From positions 196,568 to 240,404 of the forward strand of contig NZ_ACIS01000006.1 of the NCBI RefSeq assembly GCF_000174355.1: DNA of 43,837 bases, read 5' to 3'. Origin of the DNA: Pseudogulbenkiania ferrooxidans 2002 (GTDB lineage: Bacteria > Pseudomonadota > Gammaproteobacteria > Burkholderiales > Chromobacteriaceae). The notes under the pieces were generated by a model. That model saw nothing but the letters and a program-made list of their open reading frames with translations, had not been told where the DNA came from and did not search any database. Within the stretch, counting starts at the first letter, position 1. Each line of letters opens with the position of its first letter. Below are positions 25,446-35,727 of this stretch, in pieces. A program made the position numbers and the translations under genes.

Positions 25446-26477
25446 ATGAAACTCCTTACCTGCCTGGCTGCCGCCACGCTCGCCCTGACCAGCTCGCTGG
25501 CGCTGGCCGACGCGGCGTTTCTCGCCCGGCCCGACGTGCAACGCTATATCGACGAGCAGGTGGCCAGTGGCCAGTTCGACCGCCCCGAGCTGGAGGCGGT
25601 GTTCGCCAACGTCGAAACCAAGCCCAACATCCTGCAGATACTCGACCGCCCGGCCACCTCGCGGCCGTGGTACCAGTTCCGTCCGGCCTTCTTCAACGAT
25701 CGCCTGATCGACGGCGGCGTGGCGTTCTGGAAGGACAACGCGGCTACCTTGGCGCGGGCCGAGGCGACCTTCGGCGTGGCGCCGGAGGTGGTGGTGGCGA
25801 TCATCGGCATCGAGACCGGCTACGGCCGCAGCACCGGCAGTTTCCGCGTGGTGGATGCCCTGTCGACCATCGGTTTCGATTACCCGCGCCGCGCCGAGTA
25901 TTTCCGCGGCGAACTCACCGAGTTCCTGCGCCTGGCCAAGGAAGAGGGCAAGAATCCGCTGCTCTTGAAAGGCTCCTACGCCGGCGCCATGGGCTGGCCG
26001 CAGTTCATGCCGTCGAGCTACCGCAAGTGGGCGGTGGACTTCGACGGCGACGGCCATCGCGATATCTGGGGCAGCGTGCCGGACGTGATCGGCAGCGTGG
26101 CGCATTACTTCCAGCTGCACGGCTGGCGCCACGGCGACGACGTGATCCTGCCGGCCAGCGTGCAGCCGGGGGCACAGGTCGATCAGCTGGTGGCCGACAA
26201 GTTCAACCTGCACTATACCGTGGGCGAGCTGAAGCAGATGGGGGTGCAGCCGGAGGCGCCGGTGGGCGACCAGGTGCCGGCGGTGCTGGTGCCGCTGGAA
26301 ACCGCGCCCGGCGTGACCGAATACTGGCTCGGTCTGAACAACTTCTACGTCATCACCCGCTACAACAAGAGCACCCTGTACGCCAAAGCGGCGCAGGAGG
26401 TGGCAGCCGCCATCCGCGAACGTTATCTGGCGCAGCAGTTCCTCGGCCAGCAGCCGGTTTCGACACCGGCGCCGTGA
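25446..26477 (+). CDS. mltB: Membrane-bound lytic murein transglycosylase B
   Basis: A 343-aa exported lytic transglycosylase that cleaves the MurNAc-GlcNAc bond with anhydro ring formation. The N-terminus MKLLTCLAAATLALTSSLALA is a signal peptide; there is no lipobox, so it may be soluble in the periplasm. Catalytic Glu lies in IIGIETGYGRSTGSF (residue about 124). GSYAGAMGWPQFMPSSYRKWAVDFDGDGHRDIWGS contains the known Slt35-type calcium loop (DFDGDGHRDIW). A second possible start lies 21 bases upstream (25,425). It follows hrcA by about 50 bases and precedes dnaX. Confidence 0.93.
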   Translation: MKLLTCLAAATLALTSSLALADAAFLARPDVQRYIDEQVASGQFDRPELEAVFANVETKPNILQILDRPATSRPWYQFRPAFFNDRLIDGGVAFWKDNAATLARAEATFGVAPEVVVAIIGIETGYGRSTGSFRVVDALSTIGFDYPRRAEYFRGELTEFLRLAKEEGKNPLLLKGSYAGAMGWPQFMPSSYRKWAVDFDGDGHRDIWGSVPDVIGSVAHYFQLHGWRHGDDVILPASVQPGAQVDQLVADKFNLHYTVGELKQMGVQPEAPVGDQVPAVLVPLETAPGVTEYWLGLNNFYVITRYNKSTLYAKAAQEVAAAIRERYLAQQFLGQQPVSTPAP

Positions 26478-26536
26478 CGCCGGGCGGCGACGAAAAGGGT
26501 CGCCTTGCCTGCCAATTGGAATTAGAATCCGCCACC

Positions 26537-28447
26537 ATGACTTATCAAGTGCTTGCCCGCAAATGGCGCCCGAAACGCTTTGCCGACCTGGTCGGTCAGG
26601 AGCACGTGGTGCGCGCCCTGACCAACGCCCTGGCCGGTGAGCGGCTGCATCACGCCTACCTGCTGACCGGCACGCGCGGCGTGGGCAAGACCACCATCGC
26701 CCGGATTCTGGCCAAGAGCCTCAACTGCGAGGCCGGCGTCGGCGCCGAGCCGTGCGGCGAGTGTTCCGCCTGTCGCCAGATCGACGCCGGCCGCTTCGTC
26801 GACCTCCTGGAGATCGACGCCGCCTCCAACACCGGCATCGACAACATCCGCGAAGTGCTGGAAAACGCCCAGTACGCGCCTACCTCGGGGCGCTACAAGG
26901 TGTACATCATCGACGAGGTGCACATGCTCTCCAAGAGCGCCTTCAACGCCATGTTGAAGACGCTGGAAGAGCCGCCGGCCCACGTCAAGTTCATCCTCGC
27001 CACCACCGACCCGCAGAAGGTGCCGGTGACGGTATTGAGCCGCTGTCTGCAGTTCTCGCTGCGCAACATGACGCCGCAGCAGGTGGCGGGCCACTTGGCA
27101 CGCGTGCTCGACGTGGAGCAGGTGAGCTACGAGGCGCCGGCGCTGGCGTTGCTGGGCCGTGCCGCCGCCGGTTCGATGCGCGACGCGCTGTCGCTGCTCG
27201 ACCAGGCCATCGCCTACGGTGTCGGCAAGGTCGAGGAAGGCGGGGTGCGCGCCATGCTCGGTGCGGTCGACCGTGCCTACCTCTATACCCTGCTGGAAGC
27301 CCTGGCCGAGGCCGACGGCCCGCGTCTGATCGCCGAGGCCAAGGCCTTGGCCGAGCGCGGCGTCGGTTTCGACAGCGCCCTGGGCGAACTGGCCCTGCTG
27401 TTGCAGCAGATCGCGCTGGCGCAGACGGTGCCGGCCGCCATCACCGGTGACGACCCCGACGCCGAGGCGGTGCTGGCACTGGCGCAACTGATCGCGCCGG
27501 AAGACGTGCAGCTCTACTACCAGATCGCCATCCATGGCCGCAAGGACCTGGCCCTGGCGCCGGACGAGCACGCCGGGTTCACCATGACGCTGTTGCGCAT
27601 GCTGGCGTTTCATCCGCTGAATGCGCCGGGGGACAGCACGCCGACACCGCGTGCGGCGGCGAGTCGTCCCGAGCCGGCGAGCCGGCCAGCCGCGCCGAGT
27701 GAGCCGTCGGTGGAGGGGGCTTCCGCTGCCAAGGCCTTGCTGGCGCGCTTGTCCGGCCGCAACGGAGCGGCGCGCAGTGCACCCGCCACGCCGGACGAGT
27801 CCGCACCGGCCGACCCCGAACCCGAGCCGGCGCGCGTCGAACCCGCGCCGCGGCCGGTGCCGGCGGCCCCGGCTGTCGCCACTCAGCCCGAGCCGGGCAC
27901 GCCGCCGTCGGTCGAGCTGGCGCCGTGGGAGGATGCTCCCGACGACGCCGGCGACGTCGCCGCCGAAGCCTGGCAGGCGGGTGCGAGCGCCGACGACAGC
28001 GCTGCCGAGGCGTGGTCGGAGCCGGCCGCGCCGCCTGCCGCCGCCGAGCCCTACGTTTTCGACGGCGATTGGGCAGCGTTGGTGGCCGAGCTGGGCGCGC
28101 GCATGGGGGCCAGCCGCATGCTGGCGCACAACGCGGTGCTCAAATCCTGGGATGGACGGCGCTTGCAGCTGGCGGTGCCGGAGAGCTTCCGTCACCTCGC
28201 CACGCGCGATTACCAGGAAAAACTCAAGGCCGCGTTGGCCGAACGCTTCGGCCAGGCGCCGGAGCTGTCGGTCAGCGTGGAGGAGCTGGGGATGGAAACC
28301 CCGGCGATGCGCGAGGCGCGTTTCCGCCAGGAACAGCTGGCGGCGGCGCGTGTCAATCTCGAAAACGATCCCGTGGTGCGGCAGCTGGTCGGCGAATTCA
28401 ACGCCGTGCTGCTCACCGAGACGATTCAACCTGTGCAGGAGTTGTAG
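26537..28447 (+). CDS. dnaX: DNA polymerase III subunit tau (and possibly gamma)
   Basis: A 636-aa clamp-loader subunit that joins polymerase cores and loads the beta clamp. Walker A GTRGVGKTT (about 44-52), a zinc cluster CGECSACRQI (with the preceding NCEAG), Walker B VYIIDEVHMLS and the SRC motif LSRCLQF are all present. A Pro/Ala/Glu-rich linker (about 360-510) leads to the C-terminal tau-specific domain that binds polymerase and helicase. The start MTYQVLARKWRPKRFADLVGQ is conserved. I see no A-rich slippery site that would make gamma by frameshift. No Shine-Dalgarno lies before the ATG. Confidence 0.97.
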   Translation: MTYQVLARKWRPKRFADLVGQEHVVRALTNALAGERLHHAYLLTGTRGVGKTTIARILAKSLNCEAGVGAEPCGECSACRQIDAGRFVDLLEIDAASNTGIDNIREVLENAQYAPTSGRYKVYIIDEVHMLSKSAFNAMLKTLEEPPAHVKFILATTDPQKVPVTVLSRCLQFSLRNMTPQQVAGHLARVLDVEQVSYEAPALALLGRAAAGSMRDALSLLDQAIAYGVGKVEEGGVRAMLGAVDRAYLYTLLEALAEADGPRLIAEAKALAERGVGFDSALGELALLLQQIALAQTVPAAITGDDPDAEAVLALAQLIAPEDVQLYYQIAIHGRKDLALAPDEHAGFTMTLLRMLAFHPLNAPGDSTPTPRAAASRPEPASRPAAPSEPSVEGASAAKALLARLSGRNGAARSAPATPDESAPADPEPEPARVEPAPRPVPAAPAVATQPEPGTPPSVELAPWEDAPDDAGDVAAEAWQAGASADDSAAEAWSEPAAPPAAAEPYVFDGDWAALVAELGARMGASRMLAHNAVLKSWDGRRLQLAVPESFRHLATRDYQEKLKAALAERFGQAPELSVSVEELGMETPAMREARFRQEQLAAARVNLENDPVVRQLVGEFNAVLLTETIQPVQEL

Positions 28448-28450
28448 CCC

Positions 28451-28789
28451 ATGTTCGGAAAAGGTGGTATCGCCGGCCTGATGAAGCAGGCCCAGCAGAT
28501 GCAGGAAAACATGAAGAAGGCCCAGGAAGAGCTGGGCAAGGTCGAAGTCGAAGGCCAATCCGGCGCCGGCCTGGTCAAGGTGGTGATGACCTGCCAGCAC
28601 GACATCAAGCGCGTGTCGATCGACGACAGCCTGCTGGAAGACGCCAAGGACGACAAGGAAATGCTGGAAGACCTGATCGCCGCCGCCGTCAACGACGCGG
28701 TGCGCAAGGTGGAAAGCACCACCCAGGACAAGATGTCCGGTTTCACCGCCGGCCTCAACCTGCCGCCGGGCATGAAGCTGCCGTTCTGA
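28451..28789 (+). CDS. ybaB: Nucleoid-associated protein YbaB/EbfC
   Basis: A 112-aa small DNA-binding protein that coats and bends DNA as a dimer. [44 protein letters not shown] and the ending [10 protein letters not shown] are family signatures. It starts 3 bases after the dnaX stop, the universal dnaX-ybaB-recR order, although here 276 bases with structured elements separate it from recR. Confidence 0.97.
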   Translation: MFGKGGIAGLMKQAQQMQENMKKAQEELGKVEVEGQSGAGLVKVVMTCQHDIKRVSIDDSLLEDAKDDKEMLEDLIAAAVNDAVRKVESTTQDKMSGFTAGLNLPPGMKLPF

Positions 28790-28859
28790 TTCCCGATGTC
28801 TTCCAAAGAACCGGCTCTCGATCTGTAGCGAGCGGCCCTCGGCGGGGTGAATGGCAGCG

Positions 28860-28945
28860 CAGAAACCGGAATGTACACACAGTACATGAGGATTTCTGAT
28901 CGCTGAGCGGATCCCTGCGTGCCAATCTTCGATTGGCTCAGCGAT
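28860..28945. repeat. Double-hairpin intergenic element between ybaB and recR
   Basis: Two dyads are packed together. First, AGAAA ... ATGTAC (28,871-28,876) / GTACAT (28,882-28,887) ... TTTCT. Second, ATCGCTGAGC (28,899-28,908) pairs with GCTCAGCGAT (28,936-28,945) enclosing CCAATC-TTC-GATTGG (28,922-28,936). It is not coding. The nested palindromes suggest a REP-like mobile intergenic repeat or a structured RNA; which one cannot be decided here. Confidence 0.5.
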
Positions 28946-29009
28946 AGATTCGCACGCCGTATACTTGAGCCCCGATCAGGGCTGCGCAGCAAGATCGGGT
29001 GCTGGTTCT

Positions 29010-29047
29010 AAGGTTGGCCGAAGCATGGGCTTCGGCCAACCTTTTTC
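29010..29047 (+). terminator. ybaB terminator with AAGGTTGGCCGAAG stem
   Basis: A 15-base stem AAGGTTGGCCGAAGC (29,010-29,024) / GCTTCGGCCAACCTT (29,029-29,043), loop ATGG, followed by TTTC. It lies 19 bases before recR, so recR probably needs read-through or its own start signals. The stem sequence recurs at 29,696 and as a half at 19,412. Confidence 0.8.
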
Positions 29048-29065
29048 TCTTTCTCCGCCTGCCCG

Positions 29066-29665
29066 ATGAAAAATCCCCCCTCGCTCGACCAGTTGATTTC
29101 CGCGCTCAAGGTGCTGCCCGGGGTCGGCCCCAAGTCGGCCCAGCGCATGGCGTTCCACCTGCTGCAGCGCGATCAGGCCGGGGCCGACCGGCTGGCGCGC
29201 GCGCTCGACCGGGCGCTGGCCAACCTGACCCACTGCGAGCGCTGCAACACCTTCAGCGAGACGCCGTTGTGCAATCTGTGCGCCGAGCCGGCGCGCAACC
29301 AGCACCAGCTGTGCATTGTGGAAATGCCGGCCGACCTCCTGATGCTGGAGCAGGCGCGCTGCTACGACGGGCTGTACTTCGTGCTGATGGGGCGGCTGTC
29401 GCCGATCGACGGCATCGGCCCCAAGGACGTCAACCTCGACAAGCTGATGGTGCGCGCGCTCGACGGCGTGGTGGAGGAGGTGATCATCGCCACCAACTTC
29501 ACCGCCGAAGGCGAGGTGACGGCGCACATGATCGCCGAGTTGCTGAAGGACCGGGGCCTGGCGGTCAGCCGCATCGCGCGCGGCATGCCGGTGGGCGGCG
29601 AGTTGGAGTACGTCGACTCAGGCACGCTGGCGCAGGCGCTGTACGAGCGGCGCCAGCTGGGGTGA
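29066..29665 (+). CDS. recR: Recombination mediator RecR
   Basis: A 199-aa RecR, which with RecO/RecF loads RecA on gaps. HhH motif [20 protein letters not shown] at about 14-33; C4 zinc finger CERC...CNLC at about residues 57-72; TOPRIM domain [15 protein letters not shown] and later [23 protein letters not shown]-terminal Walker B-like end [30 protein letters not shown]. Full length. Confidence 0.98.
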   Translation: MKNPPSLDQLISALKVLPGVGPKSAQRMAFHLLQRDQAGADRLARALDRALANLTHCERCNTFSETPLCNLCAEPARNQHQLCIVEMPADLLMLEQARCYDGLYFVLMGRLSPIDGIGPKDVNLDKLMVRALDGVVEEVIIATNFTAEGEVTAHMIAELLKDRGLAVSRIARGMPVGGELEYVDSGTLAQALYERRQLG

Positions 29666-29695
29666 TCCAGGGGCGGTAAGATTCACGCAAGGGAC

Positions 29696-29744
29696 AAAAG
29701 GTTGGCCGAAGGCGCTCTGCGCGTGCCTTCGGCCAACCTTTTTT
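29696..29744. terminator. Bidirectional terminator between recR and marC
   Basis: Perfect 18-base stem, left arm 29,696-29,713 (AAAAGGTTGGCCGAAGGC) and right arm 29,725-29,742, with an 11-base loop and T runs on both strands. It ends recR on plus and marC on minus. Same core stem as at 29,010. Confidence 0.88.
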
Positions 29745-29762
29745 GCCGTGGCGCTCGGCAGG

Positions 29763-30395
29763 CTAGTGGCTCAGCTGCGGAAACAGCCGGTACAGCCCGT
29801 CCACGATGATCTCCACCGACACCGCCGCCAGGATCATGCCCATCACCCGGTTGACGATGTTGATGCCGGTCTGGCCGAGCCAGCGGCTGATCGGCGTGGC
29901 CATCGCCATCGCGGCGTAGCAGGACAGCGCGATCAGCAGGCCGCTGACGATCAGGTAGCTGATCTGCACCCAGCTGTGGGCCGTGGTGCTGTAGATGATC
30001 ACGGTGGAGATGGTGCCCGGCCCGGTCAGCAGCGGCATCGCCATCGGCACCACCGCGATGTTGGTGCGCAACTCGGCTTCCACGCGCTCCTCGTCGCTGG
30101 TCTTGGTGGGGTTGGGCTTGGCGTTCATCAGCGCCAGCGCGATCATCATCACCAGCAGGCCGCCGCCGACTTGGAACGAGCCGATGCTGATGCCGAGAAA
30201 TTTCAGCAGGCTCTCGCCGATCAGCGCCGAGGTGATGATCACCACCGCCACCGAGGTGGACGAAATCTTGGCGATCTTGCGCCGCTCGATCTGGCTCGCG
30301 TTGGGCGTCAGGCTGATGAACAGCGGAATCGCGCCGAGCGGGTTGACCAGCACCAGCAGCGAAATGAATATCTTGGCGATTTCCAGTTCTTTCAT
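29763..30395 (-). CDS. MarC-family inner-membrane protein
   Basis: A 210-aa membrane protein of the MarC (NAAT) family with six helices. The opening 'EIAKIFISLLVLVNPLGAIPLFISLTPN' with its PLGAIPLF motif and the second-half repeat 'VVPMAMPLLTGPGTISTVIIY' are typical. The family's transported substrate is not settled. It is a single gene here with its own upstream gap of about 150 bases. Confidence 0.88.
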   Translation of the reverse strand: MKELEIAKIFISLLVLVNPLGAIPLFISLTPNASQIERRKIAKISSTSVAVVIITSALIGESLLKFLGISIGSFQVGGGLLVMMIALALMNAKPNPTKTSDEERVEAELRTNIAVVPMAMPLLTGPGTISTVIIYSTTAHSWVQISYLIVSGLLIALSCYAAMAMATPISRWLGQTGINIVNRVMGMILAAVSVEIIVDGLYRLFPQLSH

Positions 30396-30488
30396 GAGCC
30401 GGATGTCCTTGTTGTTGTTGTCGAAGTCAGTCGGTAAGGGAAACGTTCCGCTACGTTTCTGAAGAGGTCCCGGCTCCGCCCGGGCAAG

Positions 30489-30516
30489 AAAAATCGGCAG
30501 ACACCCGGTCTGCCGA
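30489..30516 (-). terminator. Terminator after dapE
   Basis: TCGGCAGAC (30,494-30,502) and GTCTGCCGA (30,508-30,516), loop ACCCG. On the minus strand it is followed by TTTTTC. It sits 28 bases past the dapE stop and would end the pilU-yffB-dapE transcript. Confidence 0.85.
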
Positions 30517-30543
30517 CGCGCGCTCAGGAGCCGGGGCAGGGGC

Positions 30544-32021
<1,478 letters not shown>

Positions 32022-32032
32022 GTCGATGCGGG

Positions 32033-33187
32033 TTAAACGTCCAGGGTGAAGCCATCAAAGCTGGCGGAGGCATCCTTGCCGGCCGGTTTGGCCGCGGCTG
32101 GCTTGCCGGCGGGCTCTTCGCCAGGCTTGTCGTGACCGTGGTTGATCAGCCAGTACAGGTTGGTCGGCGAGTCGGCATTGCGCAGCGCCTCGTCGAGCGT
32201 AATCTTGCCATCGCGGTACAGCCGGAACAAGGATTGCTCGAAGGTCTGGGCGCCTTCGCTCATGCTGTGCTCGATCGCCTCCTTGATGCTGGAGATCTCC
32301 CCGGTGCGGATCAGTTCGGCGATGTGCGTGGTGTTGAGCAGCAGCTCCACCGCCGGCGTCAGCGTCTTGTCGACCGTCGGCACCAGGCGCTGCGACACCA
32401 CCGCCTTGAGCGAGACCGACAGGTCCATCAGCAGCGCGGTACGGTTGTCGGGCGGGAAGAAGCTGATCACCCGGTTCAGCATGTGGTAGCTGTTGTTGGC
32501 GTGCAGCGTGGTGATGCAGAGGTGGCCCGACTGGGCGTAGTTGATGGCGTACATCAGCGTTTCGGCATCGCGGATTTCGCCGATCATCAGCACTTCCGGC
32601 GCCTCGCGCATGGCGTTCTTCAGCGCGGTCTGGTAGCTCTTGGTGTCGATGCCGATTTCGCGCTGGTTGACGATCGACTTCCTGTGCTCGAACAGGAATT
32701 CGATCGGGTCCTCCACCGTCAGGATATGCCCGCTCTTGCTCTGATTGCGGTGCTCCAACAGCGCCGCCACGGTCGAGCTCTTGCCGCTGCCGGTGGCGCC
32801 CACCACGATGATCAGGCCGCGCTTTTCCATGATCAGCGGCTTGAGCATCGCCGGCAGGTTGAGTTTCTCCAGCGACGGGATGGTCGGGGCGATGCGGCGG
32901 ATGACCATTGCCGGTTGCCCTTTCTGGCGGAAGATGTTGACGCGGAAATTGCCCAGATCGTCGACCTGGCGCGCGAAGTTCATCTCGAACTCGCGCTCGT
33001 ACTCGGCAATCTCCTCCTCGTCCATCAGGCTGTAGACCAGTGTCTTCACCTGTTCAGGGGTCAGCGCCTTGTCGTTGACCGGCAGCGTCACCCCCTCGAT
33101 CTTGATCTGGGCCGGGGCGTGGGCGGTGAAGAAGATATCGCTGGCACTCTTGTCGGCCATCAATTTGAAAAACGGCAACAACAACAT
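32033..33187 (-). CDS. pilU: Type IV pilus retraction ATPase PilU
   Basis: A 384-aa hexameric ATPase that helps pull back type IV pili in twitching and DNA uptake. Walker A GATGSGKSST (about 130-139), Asp box VEDPIEF, Walker B EVLMIGEIRDAET and His box CITTLHANN are in order. The N-terminus MLLLPFFKLMADKSASDIFFTAHAPAQIKIEG and the long tail GHDKPGEEPAGKPAAAKPAGKDASASFDGFTLDV point to PilU rather than the shorter PilT. Start 33,187 has AGGAG 8 bases before it; an ATG 21 bases upstream lacks one. No pilT is adjacent in the window. Confidence 0.93.
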   Translation of the reverse strand: MLLLPFFKLMADKSASDIFFTAHAPAQIKIEGVTLPVNDKALTPEQVKTLVYSLMDEEEIAEYEREFEMNFARQVDDLGNFRVNIFRQKGQPAMVIRRIAPTIPSLEKLNLPAMLKPLIMEKRGLIIVVGATGSGKSSTVAALLEHRNQSKSGHILTVEDPIEFLFEHRKSIVNQREIGIDTKSYQTALKNAMREAPEVLMIGEIRDAETLMYAINYAQSGHLCITTLHANNSYHMLNRVISFFPPDNRTALLMDLSVSLKAVVSQRLVPTVDKTLTPAVELLLNTTHIAELIRTGEISSIKEAIEHSMSEGAQTFEQSLFRLYRDGKITLDEALRNADSPTNLYWLINHGHDKPGEEPAGKPAAAKPAGKDASASFDGFTLDV

Positions 33188-33240
33188 GATTTGGCTCCTG
33201 CTGGGCATGGCTTTTGTGCAAGTGTAGCCGTAAATGGCAT

Positions 33241-33269
33241 AAAGAAACCCGCCTGAAGCGGGTTTCTTT
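33241..33269 (-). terminator. Terminator after fadD
   Basis: Stem AAAGAAACCCGC (33,241-33,252) / GCGGGTTTCTTT (33,258-33,269), loop CTGAA, ending in T on the minus strand. It lies 20 bases past the fadD stop, separating it from pilU. Confidence 0.8.
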
Positions 33270-33289
33270 GCCGGGTGCCGCGAGCTTTT

Positions 33290-34969
33290 TCACGAGGACT
33301 TGGCCAGCTCCTGGTCGCGCAGCGCCCGGCGCAGGATCTTGCCGACATTGGTCTTGGGCAGCTCGCTGCGGAACTCGACATGGCGCGGCACCTTGTAGCC
33401 GGTCAGGTTCTTGCGGCAATGCTCGATGATGTCCTTTTCGGTGAGCGCGGGATCCTTGCGCGTCACGAACACCTTGACCACCTCGCCCGACTTCTCGTCC
33501 GGCACGCCGATGCACGCCACCTCCAGCACGCCGGGGTGCATCGCCACCACGTCCTCGATCTCGTTGGGGTAGACGTTGAAACCGGACACCAGGATCATGT
33601 CCTTCTTGCGGTCCACCAGCTTGACGAAACCTCCCGGCGTCACCATCGCCATGTCCCCGGTGGCGAGGAAACCATCTGCGCCGATCACCTTGGCGGTCTC
33701 GTCCGGGCGCTGCCAGTACCCTTTCATCACCTGAGGCCCGCGGATGAACAGCTCGCCGGCTTCGCCAACCGGCAGCTCGCGTCCCTCTGCGTCACGAATC
33801 TGGATCTCTGTCGACGACACTGGCAGGCCGATGCTGCCGTTGTATTCCTTCAGATTGAGCGGGTTGATGCAGGCGGCAGGCGAGGTTTCGGTCAGCCCGT
33901 AGGCCTCCACCAGCGCCACCCCGGTGACTTCCTTCCATTTGTCCGCCACCGCCTTCTGCACCGCCATGCCGCCGCCCAGCGTCAGGCGCCAGGTCGAAAA
34001 ATCGATGGTCTTGAAATCGGGGTGATGCAGCAGCGCGTTGAACAGGGTGTTGACCCCGGTGATGGCCGTCACCTTATAGTTCTTCATCTCCTTGATGAAG
34101 CCGGTGATGTCGCGCGGATTGGTGATCAGCACGTTCAGCGCGCCCACCTCGGTGAACGTCATCAGGTTCGCGGTCAGCGAGAAGATGTGGTAGAGCGGCA
34201 GGGCGGTGACGATGACCTCCTGCCCCTCGTGGATGACCGGCTTGATCCAGGCTCCCGCCTGCAGCATGTTGGCGACGATGTTGCCGTGGCTCAGCATCGC
34301 CCCCTTGGCCACCCCGGTGGTGCCTCCGGTGTATTGCAGAAAGGCAATGTCGTCGTGGTTGAGGTCGACCGGTACCGGAGCCTGGCGGCGGCCTTCGGCC
34401 AGCGCCGCCGGGAAGCGGATGTGGCCGGGCAGGTTCCACGCCGGCACCATCTTCTTGATCCTGCGGATGACGAAGTTGACGATGGCAGACTTCGGAAAGT
34501 CCAGCATGTCGCCGATCGACGCCACGATCACGTGCTTGATCCGGGTGCGCGCGATGACCTCCTCGAGCACGCTGGCGAAGTTTTCCAGGATCACGATCGT
34601 CTCGGCGCCGGAGTCGTTCAGCTGGTGTTCCAGCTCGCGCGGCGTGTAGAGCGGGTTGACGTTGACCACGGTCAGGCCGGCACGCAGGGTACCGAACACG
34701 CCGATCGGGTATTGCAGCAGGTTGGGCATCATCAGGGCGACGCGGTCGCCTCTCTTGAGGCCAAGGCGATGCTGCAGGAACGAGGCGAACTCGGCGACGT
34801 GCTGGTTGAGGTCCCCGTAACTCAGCACCTTCCCCATATTGGCCATGGCGGGGCGGCTGCGAAACTTGGCGACAGAACGCTCGAACACCTCATCGATCGA
34901 TCTGAAACTATCGATATCGATGTCTTGCTCGACGCCGGGCTGGTAATTCTTGAGCCAGAGTTTATCCAT
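33290..34969 (-). CDS. fadD: Long-chain fatty acid-CoA ligase
   Basis: A 559-aa acyl-CoA synthetase that activates long-chain fatty acids at the inner membrane. It parallels E. coli FadD over its whole length (about 561): [40 protein letters not shown], the AMP/P-loop motif [22 protein letters not shown]-like [11 protein letters not shown], and the FACS motif with LATGDMAMV ... [32 protein letters not shown]. Start [12 protein letters not shown] at 34,969 has GGAG upstream and fits the E. coli start; an in-frame ATG 15 bases earlier has none. A palindrome at 35,071 may be its operator. Confidence 0.96.
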   Translation of the reverse strand: MDKLWLKNYQPGVEQDIDIDSFRSIDEVFERSVAKFRSRPAMANMGKVLSYGDLNQHVAEFASFLQHRLGLKRGDRVALMMPNLLQYPIGVFGTLRAGLTVVNVNPLYTPRELEHQLNDSGAETIVILENFASVLEEVIARTRIKHVIVASIGDMLDFPKSAIVNFVIRRIKKMVPAWNLPGHIRFPAALAEGRRQAPVPVDLNHDDIAFLQYTGGTTGVAKGAMLSHGNIVANMLQAGAWIKPVIHEGQEVIVTALPLYHIFSLTANLMTFTEVGALNVLITNPRDITGFIKEMKNYKVTAITGVNTLFNALLHHPDFKTIDFSTWRLTLGGGMAVQKAVADKWKEVTGVALVEAYGLTETSPAACINPLNLKEYNGSIGLPVSSTEIQIRDAEGRELPVGEAGELFIRGPQVMKGYWQRPDETAKVIGADGFLATGDMAMVTPGGFVKLVDRKKDMILVSGFNVYPNEIEDVVAMHPGVLEVACIGVPDEKSGEVVKVFVTRKDPALTEKDIIEHCRKNLTGYKVPRHVEFRSELPKTNVGKILRRALRDQELAKSS

Positions 34970-35070
34970 GCTGTGTTTCTCCATCGTGCTTGATTTCGGG
35001 ACGCCTCGCCTCAAGTCTTTTTGCCGAGCGTCTTTTGTTATTAGGTCAGCGGTCGCTGCTTGTCATAAAC

Positions 35071-35082
35071 AAACGATCGTTT
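35071..35082. promoter_or_regulatory. Candidate operator upstream of fadD
   Basis: AAACGATCGTTT is a perfect 12-base palindrome in an AT-rich patch about 100 bases before fadD and 170 before rimP. The form resembles TetR-type operators of fatty acid regulators. Which gene it controls is inferred from distance and the minus-strand fadD start. Confidence 0.4.
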
Positions 35083-35195
35083 TATTTGCTCGCCAATGTA
35101 CAGGAAGCACGATCATATCGTAAAGACGCCCGTGCACCGTTCGTGCCACCCGGCGCAGGCTTGTCGCCGGGATTTCCTTTCGGGGAGAAATGTAT

Positions 35196-35237
35196 TACAA
35201 TCCCGACGGTTAGGGATGGGCGTTTCGCCCATTTTTT
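35196..35237 (+). promoter_or_regulatory. rimP leader: -10 box and attenuator hairpin
   Basis: TACAAT (35,196-35,201) is a fair -10. Shortly after, ATGGGCG (35,216-35,222), loop TTT, CGCCCAT (35,226-35,232) and a T run to 35,237 make an intrinsic-terminator shape 17 bases before the rimP start. Rfam's rimP leader, a proteobacterial attenuator, has this form. It suggests that the rimP-nusA operon is controlled by early termination, possibly by NusA itself. Confidence 0.65.
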
Positions 35238-35253
35238 ATTTGTGGAAAAAGCA

Positions 35254-35679
35254 ATGGATGTACGTTTGCTGCTGGAGAACACGCTGCCAGGTCTGGGTTA
35301 CGAGCTGGTGGACTTCGAATTGACCCCTGGGGGCGGTTTCAGGGTGTTTCTCGACAAACCCGGTGGAATCACCGTGGAAGACTGCGTGCTGGTGAGCAAC
35401 CACCTGACGCGCCTCTTCATGGTCGAAAACATAGATTACGAGCGGCTGGAAGTGTCGTCTCCGGGGCTGGACCGTCCGCTCAAGAAAGAGTCGGACTTCG
35501 TACGCTTCTCCGGGCAGCGGGCCAAGATCAAGACCCGCATGCCCATTGAACAGCAAAAGAAATTTTCCGGCCGTCTGGCTGGCGTCGTGGATGGCGCTGT
35601 ACAGCTGGAGTTCGAGGGCCGGACCGTGGCCATTCCGCTCGCCGTTATCGACAAGGCCAGGCTTGATCCTGAGTTCTGA
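35254..35679 (+). CDS. rimP: Ribosome maturation factor RimP
   Basis: A 141-aa factor for 30S subunit assembly. [54 protein letters not shown] and [33 protein letters not shown] are the conserved N- and C-terminal RimP domains. The start MDVRLLLEN follows the leader; a longer frame upstream covers the fadD promoter and is not conserved. First gene of the nusA operon. Confidence 0.95.
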   Translation: MDVRLLLENTLPGLGYELVDFELTPGGGFRVFLDKPGGITVEDCVLVSNHLTRLFMVENIDYERLEVSSPGLDRPLKKESDFVRFSGQRAKIKTRMPIEQQKKFSGRLAGVVDGAVQLEFEGRTVAIPLAVIDKARLDPEF

Positions 35680-35727
35680 TCTGGGCGGGGTCGACCCCAC
35701 GGGAATGAAAAAAATTCGGAGGATTGC

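Noticed and set aside
27600-28100. Programmed frameshift site for gamma in dnaX
   Set aside because: The linker is GC-rich, with no A-AAA-AAG-like run followed by a stem.
28790-29065. 4.5S SRP RNA gene near dnaX
   Set aside because: The conserved GGTCAGG / GGAAGGAAGCA core is absent.
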